The notes: generated by a model from the letters alone, not told the origin. DNA of 9,756 bases from Acidaminobacter sp964416305 (GCA_964416305.1 CAYQDM010000055.1:1-9756); one strand, 5' to 3'. Shown: positions 1 to 6,539, counted from the stretch's first letter. Made by a program: numbers and translations.

Positions 1-86
1 AGGGCGTCCCTACAGCAGCGTATCTCAGGGAGATTGGCATGGATCTGCCTGAAGTGCTTGAAGTGGTCACGCCGCTTCAAGGCTAG
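1..86 (+). CDS. C-terminal end of probable aldehyde:ferredoxin oxidoreductase (partial)
   Basis: Only the last 27 codons are present, in the frame beginning at base 3 and ending at TAG 84-86. The tail begins GVPTAAYLREIGMD, which resembles the G-[VI]-P-T-x3-L-x2-[LI]-G pattern I associate with the C-terminus of tungsten/molybdenum aldehyde:ferredoxin oxidoreductases; these oxidise aldehydes to acids, or run in reverse, with ferredoxin. The next two genes, a MoaD-like carrier and a HesA/MoeB-like enzyme, are frequent neighbours of AOR genes and support the call. The active-site and cluster-binding regions are outside the window, so the identification rests on a short tail plus context. The gene appears to end its own transcript at the hairpin at 133-158. 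Confidence 0.6.
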   Translation, partial: GVPTAAYLREIGMDLPEVLEVVTPLQG

Positions 87-89
87 ATT

Positions 90-113
90 TAGTGTTTACT
101 GGACACTAGTGTC
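90..113. repeat. Overlapping inverted repeats just after the AOR stop
   Basis: GACACTAGTGTC at 102-113 is a perfect 12-bp palindrome. The element TAGTGT occurs at 90-95 and again at 107-112, and its complement ACACTA is at 103-108, so two mutually exclusive short pairings are possible. It lies between the AOR stop and the terminator. It may be a protein-binding site or a small RNA structure protecting the 3' end; nothing shows which. Confidence 0.4.
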
Positions 114-132
114 ACCATTTATCCAAACTCTT

Positions 133-158
133 AAAGAGGCGAGCGATCGCCTCTTTTT
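133..158 (+). terminator. Rho-independent terminator after AOR
   Basis: AAAGAGGCGA (133-142) pairs perfectly with TCGCCTCTTT (147-156) around a GCGA loop of GNRA type, and the T-run continues to 158. This is a strong 10-bp hairpin with a U-tract. It separates AOR from the MoaD-like gene, which starts 76 bases later, so the two downstream genes need their own promoter or readthrough. Confidence 0.85.
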
Positions 159-234
159 GTCTTAAATGCGTGGAACTGCTATTGTAGGATCGATTATTCA
201 AAGGTACACTAAAAAGGGTAGAGAGGTGAGAGTA

Positions 235-432
235 ATGATTCAAGTGAACGGCAAGCCTATGGTATGGTCGGAGGGCATGACTGTGTCAAGCATGCTTAAA
301 GAAAAAAATTATATCTTTGCGAAAATAGTAGTCAAAATTAATGGTGTGTTTATACCGGCAGAAAAATACGAAACGACGTCCATTCATGACGGAGATGACG
401 TTAAGGCCATTCATATGCTGGCCGGAGGTTAA
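235..432 (+). CDS. MoaD/ThiS-like ubiquitin-fold sulfur carrier protein
   Basis: A 65-aa protein beginning MIQVNGKPMVW and ending MLAGG. The size, the beta-grasp-like pattern (KINGVFIP near 34-41, HDGDDVKAIH at 51-60) and the C-terminal Gly-Gly are typical of MoaD/ThiS carriers. In these the terminal glycine is adenylated by an E1-like partner and turned into a thiocarboxylate that donates sulfur. The ATG at 235 is chosen because GAGGTGA at 223-229 sits 5 nt ahead of it; an in-frame ATG at 166 has no such site, would add 23 residues unlike the family, and lies close to the terminator. The adenylyltransferase follows 42 nt later. Next to AOR, a role in tungsto- or molybdopterin dithiolene formation is more likely than thiamine synthesis, but this is inferred from context. 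Confidence 0.85.
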   Translation: MIQVNGKPMVWSEGMTVSSMLKEKNYIFAKIVVKINGVFIPAEKYETTSIHDGDDVKAIHMLAGG

Positions 433-474
433 CCTATAAAAGCGGACTATTGAAACTGGGAGGCATGGACAGAT

Positions 475-1155
475 ATGGAGAAGCGCTATCAAAGAAATAT
501 GAAACTGATGACACAAGATGAGATTGCAGCTTTGAAGGAGAAACGGGTCTGCGTCGTGGGCTGCGGAGGCCTGGGTGGGTATATTGTCGAAATGCTGTCT
601 CGCATGGGCGTAGGAAAAATAACGGCCATTGATGGAGATGTTTTTGACGAAACAAACCTAAACCGTCAGTTGTTGTCTGAAGAAGCGCTGATAGGGTCCT
701 CAAAAGCAGAGGCTGCAAAGACCCGAATTCAAAGAGTGAATTCAGAAGTGGAGGTCGTCGCCAAAGCCGTCTTTTTAAGAGAAGACAATGCAGAGACGTT
801 GATTGCCGGCCATGATGTGGTCGTGGATGCCCTGGATAACATTTCGACGCGCAGAATACTGGAGAAAGCCTGTTCAGCATGTGAGATCCCATTGATCCAC
901 GGTGCAATAGCGGGATGGTATGGTCAGGTGACAACCATCATGCCCGGATCCGGCGTCTTTTCAAAACTTTACCCGGAAACGGCTGAAAAGGGCATAGAAA
1001 CTGAATTGGGGAATCCTTCCTTTACGCCTGCCCTGGTGGCTTCCATTCAGGTCAGCGAAACTCTGAAATTGTTGCTGGAAAAAGGTGAGCCGCTGGTAGG
1101 CAGACTGCTTACCTTAAATTTGCTTGACCATGAATACCAAATTTTTGAATTTTAA
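475..1155 (+). CDS. HesA/MoeB/ThiF-family adenylyltransferase (E1-like)
   Basis: A 226-aa E1-like enzyme, expected to adenylate the C-terminal glycine of the carrier encoded just upstream using ATP. Visible features are the N-terminal RYQRN (4-8), the nucleotide-binding loop GCGGLGG (29-35), the acidic pair D53/D55, NLNRQ (61-65) with Arg64, Lys77 in SSKAEA, and the DALDN motif (118-122). It is shorter than full MoeB and lacks a rhodanese domain. It also lacks both CxxC zinc motifs of MoeB/ThiF: the usual position after IMPGSG reads VFSKLYP, and no cysteine lies beyond C136. The RYxRN signature at the N-terminus supports the 475 start, though the likely Shine-Dalgarno GGGAGG (458-463) is 11 nt away. 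It probably forms a two-gene unit with the carrier. The exact cofactor pathway is inferred. Confidence 0.85.
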   Translation: MEKRYQRNMKLMTQDEIAALKEKRVCVVGCGGLGGYIVEMLSRMGVGKITAIDGDVFDETNLNRQLLSEEALIGSSKAEAAKTRIQRVNSEVEVVAKAVFLREDNAETLIAGHDVVVDALDNISTRRILEKACSACEIPLIHGAIAGWYGQVTTIMPGSGVFSKLYPETAEKGIETELGNPSFTPALVASIQVSETLKLLLEKGEPLVGRLLTLNLLDHEYQIFEF

Positions 1156-1253
1156 TGACCAGGCCGAAATCGACTACTCGTGTTCTCGGTGAAAGCATCC
1201 TGTTGGCATCTCGTACTAGCTGCCTGAACTGACATTTGTTGCCTAAGCGATGC

Positions 1254-1305
1254 CTCCACATAATCTCCACAGGTCTTTGATAGAATTGAGCCCTGCCGGT
1301 ATGGA
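1254..1305 (+). promoter_or_regulatory. Candidate activator box and promoter of the copper operon
   Basis: CTCCACA occurs at 1254-1260 and again at 1265-1271, separated by the AT-rich TAAT. This gives a 7+4+7 direct repeat with an 11-bp period, the architecture of PhoB-type boxes bound by OmpR-family regulators. Five bases later comes TTGATA (1277-1282), a reasonable -35, and 17 bp after that TATGGA (1300-1305), a poor -10, as might be expected for an activator-dependent promoter. An OmpR-family regulator is encoded in the operon that follows, so autoregulation is a natural guess. The whole 226-base gap at 1156-1381 holds no convincing gene. Confidence 0.4.
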
Positions 1306-1381
1306 TCATCAGATATCCTGGTTTCCTGGGGATCATGGTTGTAAACACTTTGGCGGAGTATGGTTATGATGGGGTGAGCGC

Positions 1382-2785
1382 ATGGACCAACACAAAAAGA
1401 TTAGTTTCAGAGTTGACGGCATGACCTGCAGTGCCTGTGAAATCATAATTGAAAGTGATTTGAGCAGCCTGCAGGGCGTTCTTTCTGTGCAGGCAGACCG
1501 GCAAAAAGGTAGCGTACAGATTGTTTATATTTTGGGACAAACTACAGAAGAAAAAATTAAAAATAAAATTGAAACTGCCGGATACAAGGTGGTCCCTGTG
1601 GGAAACCAAACAGGCAGTGGGCTGAGTGAACATAGTGAAATGAACGAGGGCAAAAGTGAAGTTTGGAATAATAGTCAGGGGATAATTTTGGTCCTTTTGA
1701 TCTTTGTGCTCTTTTGGATGCTCCAAAAAATATCCGGGTTGACATTGATCCCAGAAATAACATCCGGAGCAAGCTATGGCATAATTTTTCTCGTGGGACT
1801 GATGACCTCTGTCCATTGTATCGCTATGTGCGGCGGAATTAATTTATCACAGTGCATTCAACGTGAGGAACTGGTTCTGCATAAGGGCAGTCATAGGACC
1901 GCAATGAAACCCAGCCTTCAATACAATGCCGGTCGTGTTGTGTCCTATACTCTCCTCGGTGGTATTGTCGGCATGCTGGGACAAGTCATTGGTTTCGACA
2001 ACAGCGTCAAGGGCTATGTAACCATTGTGGCAGGCGCTTTCATGATCCTGATGGGGCTTAATTTGATGGGCGCCGGCTCTTGGGCCGGCAAACTGATCCC
2101 GGGCCCGCCCGCATTTCTGAAGAATAGATTTAACCGTCAAAAGCAATCTCAAAAACCATTTTTAGTCGGACTTCTAAATGGATTTATGCCTTGCGGACCA
2201 CTGCAGTCCATGCAGCTGTACGCTCTGGGCACAGGCAGCTTCGCCGCCGGCGCACTGTCTATGTTTGCCTTCAGCGTGGGTACGGTGCCATTGATGTTTG
2301 GAATGGGCTTTTTAAGTACGCTGATCAGCAGGTCAGTATCTCAGAAGTTGTTCAGGCTTAGTGCGGTTATGGTTTTAGGGCTGGGTGTCATTATGACGGG
2401 CAGGGGACTGAGTCTCGCGGGCATTTCATTCGATCCAGGCGTGTCTGAAACCGAGATGGCAACTCTTGAGGATTATGGACAGATCGCTGTGGTTGAGGAA
2501 GGTGTTCAAACCGTCACCATTGAACTTCATCCCGGTTATTATGAACCCATTGTCGTGCAGAAGGGCATTCCGGTCAAGTTCAATATCAAAGCCTCTGAGG
2601 GCTCACTCAACGCCTGTAATGACGCGGTACAGATCCCGGCATTCAATGTTCAAAAGCCTTTGACAGTCGGAGACAACTGGATCGAGTTTCTTCCGGACGA
2701 AGCCGGTGTAGTCCCATTCTCTTGCTGGATGGGGATGATTCGAAGTGAGATTTTGGTGGTGGATTCATTGAGCAACACGAAATGA
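1382..2785 (+). CDS. HMA - SafE/DsbD-like membrane domain - cupredoxin fusion protein, probable copper handling
   Basis: A 467-aa fusion of three parts. Residues 5-72 form a heavy-metal-associated domain with the metal-binding GMTCSAC motif (Cys16, Cys19), like CopZ or the N-terminus of copper ATPases. Residues about 100-345 hold some seven membrane segments of the sulfite-exporter TauE/SafE (DsbD_2-like) type, with conserved-looking HCIAMCGG (145-152) and MPCGP (269-273) cysteine motifs inside helices. Residues about 365-462 resemble a cupredoxin domain with candidate copper ligands Cys412 and the CWMGM cluster (Cys448, Met450, Met452). GGTGA at 1373-1377 lies 4 nt before the ATG. The two-component genes follow 54 nt downstream. 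I infer copper sequestration or movement across the membrane; transport direction and substrate are not shown by the sequence. Confidence 0.85.
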   Translation: MDQHKKISFRVDGMTCSACEIIIESDLSSLQGVLSVQADRQKGSVQIVYILGQTTEEKIKNKIETAGYKVVPVGNQTGSGLSEHSEMNEGKSEVWNNSQGIILVLLIFVLFWMLQKISGLTLIPEITSGASYGIIFLVGLMTSVHCIAMCGGINLSQCIQREELVLHKGSHRTAMKPSLQYNAGRVVSYTLLGGIVGMLGQVIGFDNSVKGYVTIVAGAFMILMGLNLMGAGSWAGKLIPGPPAFLKNRFNRQKQSQKPFLVGLLNGFMPCGPLQSMQLYALGTGSFAAGALSMFAFSVGTVPLMFGMGFLSTLISRSVSQKLFRLSAVMVLGLGVIMTGRGLSLAGISFDPGVSETEMATLEDYGQIAVVEEGVQTVTIELHPGYYEPIVVQKGIPVKFNIKASEGSLNACNDAVQIPAFNVQKPLTVGDNWIEFLPDEAGVVPFSCWMGMIRSEILVVDSLSNTK

Positions 2786-2839
2786 AGCCCGAGTCAGCAA
2801 AAATATGGAAATGGTGATGGGCAAAGGAGTGCAAAGACT

Positions 2840-3544
2840 ATGACGCGGAAGACTAAAATTCTGCTAATTGAAGATGAGGCAAGCCTTGCGGAGGTCATCA
2901 AGGAGTATCTTTCAGCGAGCGGGTATGACGTCATTGCAGCCTATAATGGAAACAGTGGCATTGATTTGGCGCGGCGTGAAGAGCCGGCGCTGATACTCCT
3001 GGATCTCATGCTGCCCGATCTCCCGGGAGAAGAAGTATGTACGGCTATTCGCAAATGGTCCCGGGTTCCCATCATTATGCTTACTGCCAAATCCCAGGAA
3101 GAGGATCTGCTCAATGGTCTCGGATTAGGCGCGGATGATTATGTCACTAAACCCTTTAGTCCGAGACAGTTGGTTGCCAGGATCGCCGCACTGCTCAGGC
3201 GGAGCTCGGAAGATCCTACGCTGCTTTCAAACCGGATGTCCTACCAAAATGGAGACCTCGTCATAGACACGCTGGCCCATGAAATATGGAAATCCGGAGA
3301 AAAAGCATCATTGACCCCCAATGAGTACAAAATATTACTCGCTTTGGCTTGTTATCCCAGAAAGGTATTCACTCGTGCAGAGCTTATTGAGATTGCTTTG
3401 GGCAGTGATTATGACGGCTTTGACAGGGGCGTTGATTCCCACATTAAAAACATCAGGCAAAAAATTGAAACAGATTCGAAAGCCCCGCAGTATATCAAGA
3501 CTGTTCACGGCATAGGGTACCGTTTTGGTGGTGATGTGGATTGA
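2840..3544 (+). CDS. OmpR/PhoB-family response regulator
   Basis: A 234-aa regulator with a receiver domain (about 5-118) and a winged-helix DNA-binding domain (about 138-229). The phosphorylation site is Asp55 in LILLDLMLPD, with the acidic pair Glu11-Asp12, Thr82 and Lys104 (TKPFSP) all in place. The C-terminal part shows the LTPNEYKIL helix, the VDSHIKNIRQKI recognition region and the closing VHGIGYRF wing. AAGGAG at 2824-2829 precedes the ATG by 10 nt. Its stop overlaps the kinase start by 4 nt, so the pair is translationally coupled and should be cognate. Placement after the HMA-cupredoxin gene suggests control of copper genes, much as CusR or CopR do, but the name is not justified by sequence alone. 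Confidence 0.93.
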   Translation: MTRKTKILLIEDEASLAEVIKEYLSASGYDVIAAYNGNSGIDLARREEPALILLDLMLPDLPGEEVCTAIRKWSRVPIIMLTAKSQEEDLLNGLGLGADDYVTKPFSPRQLVARIAALLRRSSEDPTLLSNRMSYQNGDLVIDTLAHEIWKSGEKASLTPNEYKILLALACYPRKVFTRAELIEIALGSDYDGFDRGVDSHIKNIRQKIETDSKAPQYIKTVHGIGYRFGGDVD

Positions 3545-4983
3545 ATAAGCTTGTCACAAAGCTCAGAACACGAATGGTCGTGTCGCATATAACCATAGCA
3601 CTGATCGCGGTAGGACTAATCAGTCTGTTGTCCAATTTATTTTTAGAGCAGCAATTCCAGGATTACGTGACGCGTAAAATCGATAACAGACACTTGGAAA
3701 TTGTCGATCAGATCGAAAAGCTGTATCAGTCTGAAGATGAATGGAATGTGGCGCTGATCGAGACCATAGGCATGAGTGCCTTAGGTGAGGGGCTGATCAT
3801 CCGGGTCCAAAATCTGCGGGGAGATGAAATTTTTAGCGCGCGCGCCATGGATCACATGATGTGTGATCTCATGCTCAATCAGATTTCTGAGAATATGCGC
3901 TCGCGTTATCCGCAGTGGCAGGGGGAGTATGTGGAGATCCCCTACCCGTTGACAGTGGATGGCCAAAAGGTCGGGAGTGTTGAGATTGGATTCTTCGGGC
4001 CGTATTACTATTTGGAGTCGGACCTCGAGTTTTTGCATACATTGAATCGAATTTTGCTGGCTGCGGGGATCATCAGCTTCCTGACAGCGGCGGGTGTGGC
4101 AATCCTCATGTCCAAAAGGCTGACGCGCCCTATTTTGCGCGTTACGGCGGCAACTCAAAGGATTGCTGAAGGGCATTATGATGAGCGCATCGGCAGCGTG
4201 GAAACACGTACGCCTACCTTGGAAATCGATACCATGACCAAGAGTGTGGACCATCTGGCGCAGACTCTCGAACAGCAGGCTATTCTGAGAAAGCGTCTGA
4301 CCTCGGACGTCGCCCACGAGTTGAGAACACCGCTGTCGACGGTGCAAATCCATCTGGAAGGCATGCTGGACGGAATCTTCAAAGCGGACGAATACAGGCT
4401 TTCCCTGTGTCATGAGGAAATCAAGCGCCTGCAGCGTCTGGTGGGAGATCTGGAACAGCTTTCCCGCGTGGAACATGATATGAACCTTCTGCATAAGAAG
4501 CCGTTTGATTTGGCTGAGCTTGTTCTTCAACAGGCCGACCTTCATAAAAATCAAGCAGCGTTGAAATCTGTAGATTTGAAAGTCAATTGCGCCAAAAAAG
4601 AGGATCAGCCGATGGTCTTAAGTGGTGACCGCGACAAGATCAGCCAGGTCCTGGTCAACATCCTTGCCAATAGCATAAAGTTCACCCCTGAAGGGGGCAG
4701 CATTGAGATTGACTGTCGAAGAGAGGGCGGCACAGCCCTCATTCAGGTAAAGGATACCGGCGTTGGTATTGCCGAAAAAGACTTGCCCTTTGTCTTTGAG
4801 CGATTCTACCGTGTGGATCCTTCCAGAAGCCGGGGAACAGGCGGCGCGGGTATAGGTCTGACCATCAGCAAGACCATTATTGAGGCTCATGGCGGAACAA
4901 TTGAAATTGGCAGCAAGGGACTCGGAAGCGGAACACAAATTGTGATCAGACTGCCAATAGAATCATCAAATCTCCACATTTAG
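3541..4983 (+). CDS. Membrane sensor histidine kinase, partner of the upstream regulator
   Basis: A 480-aa kinase starting at TTG 3541, which overlaps the regulator's stop as TTGA; GGTGAT at 3529-3534 serves as ribosome binding site. An ATG at codon 12 would cut into the membrane-entry region. It has membrane helices at about 13-33 and 168-190 flanking an external sensor of about 135 residues, then a HAMP linker (190-243), an H-box with His259 (SDVAHELRTPL), an N-box (VNILANSIKFTP, 372-383), a G1 box DTGVGI (405-410), an F-box (FVFERFYR, 417-424) and a G2 box (GGAGIGL, 434-440). The sensor loop contains HMMC (105-108) with Met103, Met111 and Met118 nearby, plausible soft-metal ligands. Length and ending are normal for the family. 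The stop is TAG, and the frame stays open for 57 more codons (see the remnant). Confidence 0.93.
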   Translation: MNKLVTKLRTRMVVSHITIALIAVGLISLLSNLFLEQQFQDYVTRKIDNRHLEIVDQIEKLYQSEDEWNVALIETIGMSALGEGLIIRVQNLRGDEIFSARAMDHMMCDLMLNQISENMRSRYPQWQGEYVEIPYPLTVDGQKVGSVEIGFFGPYYYLESDLEFLHTLNRILLAAGIISFLTAAGVAILMSKRLTRPILRVTAATQRIAEGHYDERIGSVETRTPTLEIDTMTKSVDHLAQTLEQQAILRKRLTSDVAHELRTPLSTVQIHLEGMLDGIFKADEYRLSLCHEEIKRLQRLVGDLEQLSRVEHDMNLLHKKPFDLAELVLQQADLHKNQAALKSVDLKVNCAKKEDQPMVLSGDRDKISQVLVNILANSIKFTPEGGSIEIDCRREGGTALIQVKDTGVGIAEKDLPFVFERFYRVDPSRSRGTGGAGIGLTISKTIIEAHGGTIEIGSKGLGSGTQIVIRLPIESSNLHI

Positions 4984-5157
4984 GCACTATACTCAGAACA
5001 AAGCCTTGTCTTTGTCCTGAACCCGGAACCTCTCATCCAGGCAGGTGTTGACCCGGCGAAACTCGAGACCTGGGTTTTTGGAGAAGTGGAAGTCATGGAT
5101 GAAGCCGGTAAGGCGGTCATGGTGGAAAAGTTCCTGATGGTTTATAGTTTTGACTAA
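4984..5157 (+). pseudogene. Start-less C-terminal remnant of an unidentified protein
   Basis: Directly after the kinase TAG the same frame stays open for 57 codons to TAA 5155-5157. The translation looks genuinely protein-like, with ordered segments such as LNPEPLIQAGVDPAKLETW and VFGEVEVMDEAGKAV followed by MVEKFLMVYSFD. No ATG, GTG or TTG precedes the conserved-looking part and no ribosome binding site is visible; the first GTG is past the middle. It looks like the 3' end of a gene whose front was deleted against the kinase gene. I do not recognise the family. Alternative: it is translated as an extension of the kinase by UAG readthrough or pyrrolysine insertion, which is less likely because the kinase already ends normally. 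Confidence 0.5.
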
Positions 5158-5168
5158 TTTGTATTTGT

Positions 5169-5223
5169 AAAAAAGAGATAGATGAGGAGGCCAACAGTAT
5201 ATGGTCTTCTCTTCCTCTTTTTT
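5169..5223 (+). terminator. Terminator of the copper/two-component operon
   Basis: Two stacked helices are visible. The inner one pairs GAGGAGGCC (5184-5192) with GGTCTTCTC (5203-5211), including two G-U pairs. The outer one pairs AAAAAAGAG (5169-5177) with CTCTTTTTT (5215-5223), separated by a small internal loop. The terminal T-run on one side and the A-run on the other would also let it act on the opposite strand. It closes the operon 12 bases after the remnant. Confidence 0.75.
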
Positions 5224-5258
5224 GAAGCGTTGATTATTTAAAACAGTTCGTGGTAAGA

Positions 5259-5302
5259 TTGAAGCAGATTTGAAATGGAATTCCATTTCAATACAATTTC
5301 AA
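5259..5302. promoter_or_regulatory. Promoter with nested symmetric operator upstream of the alcohol dehydrogenase
   Basis: TTGAAA (5270-5275) and TACAAT (5292-5297) form a good sigma70-type promoter with a 16-bp spacer. A perfect 22-bp palindrome (5270-5291, centre between 5280 and 5281) covers the -35 and the whole spacer. Flanking it, TTGAAG (5259-5264) and ATTTCAA (5296-5302) are placed at exactly mirrored positions, each 11 bp from the matching inner half-site. This reads as an operator for a dimeric repressor, or two dimers on one DNA face, controlling the dehydrogenase gene that starts about 70 bases further on. Confidence 0.7.
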
Positions 5303-5372
5303 CACAATACAGTGATGATTCGAGACATAGTGTCCGCTGGATCAACACAAAAGCAAAGGAGCGACAGAATCC

Positions 5373-6539
5373 ATGTTGAATTTCAAATACTATAGTCCAA
5401 CATCTATCATTTTCGGTAAAAATTCCGTCGAGAATCTTGGAGCGCAAATAGCTTCTGATGTCAAGACTGTCCTGTTTCATTTTGGTGGCGGAAGCATCAA
5501 GAGGAGTGGCCTTTATGACCAGGTCGTGGGCATCCTCAAGGAAAAGAAAGTAAAGATTGTAGAGCTTGGCGGTGTAGAGCCGAATCCAAAGCTGTCTCTG
5601 GTCAGGGAGGGTATTGCACTGTGTCGCCAGCACCAGGTGGATCTGATCCTGGCGGTTGGCGGCGGAAGTGTCATTGATTCTGCGAAGGCTATTGGTGTTG
5701 GCGTGAATTACGAGGGAGATGTTTGGGACTTTTTTATGGGAAAAGCCAAACCTGAATCGTGTGTGCCTCTGGGCGTCATATTAACAATTCCGGCAACCGG
5801 CAGTGAGACCAGTCCCAATTCCGTTGTGACAAAAGAGGAAGGTCTGATGAAGCGTGGTTTGAAGTCGGACTTGATTCGGCCGGCATTCGCAATTTTGAAT
5901 CCGGAGTTGACGCTGACCCTGCCGGAGGAACAGACCTTCGCCGGGATCATGGATATTTTATCCCACGTTTTCGAACGCTACTTTACAACAACCACACCCG
6001 TGGATGTGACGGACCTGATGTGTGAAGGCGTCATGAAGGCGACTATAGAAAACGCCTACAAGCTTCGAAAAAATCCGGATGATTATGATGCTCGGGCTGA
6101 AATTATGCTTGCGGGAACAGTGGCCCACAATGGCATCCTGGGTGTTGGCCGTTTAGAGGACTGGGCAAGTCACAGAATTGCCCATGAAATCACTGCCTTA
6201 TATGGAACGACCCACGGTGTGACGCTTTCAATCATCTTCCCTGCATGGATGAAATACGTGTCTGCTGAGCGGCCTGAAAAGTTCGTTCAATTTGCCCAGC
6301 GCGTTTTTGGGGTCTCTCAAGAGGCGTTTGCTGATCCGGCAGAGATTGCCAACGAAGGGATTCGAAGATTTGAAGCATTCCTGACAGACATGGGTTTGCC
6401 AAAATCCTTTAAAGAAGCAGATTTGCCTGAGGATCAGCTTGACCTCATGACAGATAAAGCCACCCTCTTTGGTGCTCTCGGAGGATACAGAAAGCTCGAA
6501 GCAGCGGATATCAAGGCAATTTATAAAATGGCACTGTAA
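5373..6539 (+). CDS. Iron-dependent (group III) alcohol dehydrogenase, YqhD/BdhA type
   Basis: A 388-aa enzyme that reduces aldehydes to alcohols in the cytoplasm, probably with NADPH. The metal site is complete: Asp194 and His198 in GIMDILSHVF, His267 in SHRIAHE is the third ligand region, and His281 in GTTHG; as I recall these match the positions in E. coli YqhD, which is almost the same length. The nucleotide-binding loops are FGGGSIKRSG (37-46) and GGGSVIDSAK (96-105), and PATGSETS (140-147) is the family motif. AAAGGAG at 5355-5361 precedes the ATG by 11 nt. It stands alone, with its own promoter and operator upstream and a terminator before that. An acid-to-alcohol route together with the nearby AOR is possible. 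Substrate (butanol, propanediol-type or other aldehydes) cannot be told from sequence. Confidence 0.93.
   Translation: MLNFKYYSPTSIIFGKNSVENLGAQIASDVKTVLFHFGGGSIKRSGLYDQVVGILKEKKVKIVELGGVEPNPKLSLVREGIALCRQHQVDLILAVGGGSVIDSAKAIGVGVNYEGDVWDFFMGKAKPESCVPLGVILTIPATGSETSPNSVVTKEEGLMKRGLKSDLIRPAFAILNPELTLTLPEEQTFAGIMDILSHVFERYFTTTTPVDVTDLMCEGVMKATIENAYKLRKNPDDYDARAEIMLAGTVAHNGILGVGRLEDWASHRIAHEITALYGTTHGVTLSIIFPAWMKYVSAERPEKFVQFAQRVFGVSQEAFADPAEIANEGIRRFEAFLTDMGLPKSFKEADLPEDQLDLMTDKATLFGALGGYRKLEAADIKAIYKMAL

Noticed and set aside
100..107. TGGACACT shared with 6544-6551, both just after oxidoreductase stop codons
   Set aside because: Eight bases shared twice in about 10 kb is weak, the flanks differ, and the second copy is explained as a -35 element.
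434..934. 166-codon open frame on the - strand over the HesA/MoeB-like gene
   Set aside because: It lies opposite a clear adenylyltransferase and its translation is rich in arginine, histidine, proline and serine, as shadows often are.
1109..1348. 79-codon open frame on the - strand in the spacer before the copper operon
   Set aside because: No ribosome binding site or recognisable motif, and it overlaps the end of the + strand gene. The + strand frames here are also broken by stops. I could not tie the segment to a transposase or repeat.
1156..1381. Molybdenum-cofactor (Moco/Tuco) riboswitch in the spacer next to cofactor genes
   Set aside because: The spacer lies downstream, not upstream, of the cofactor genes, and I could not recognise the conserved core of that RNA.
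2466..2663. 65-codon open frame on the + strand inside the cupredoxin part of the fusion gene
   Set aside because: It is a frame shadow of a well-supported domain, with no ribosome binding site.
3781..4554. Long open frame on the - strand inside the kinase gene (about 257 codons)
   Set aside because: It is antisense to a complete histidine kinase with all catalytic boxes, has no recognisable domain and its residues look like a frame shadow.
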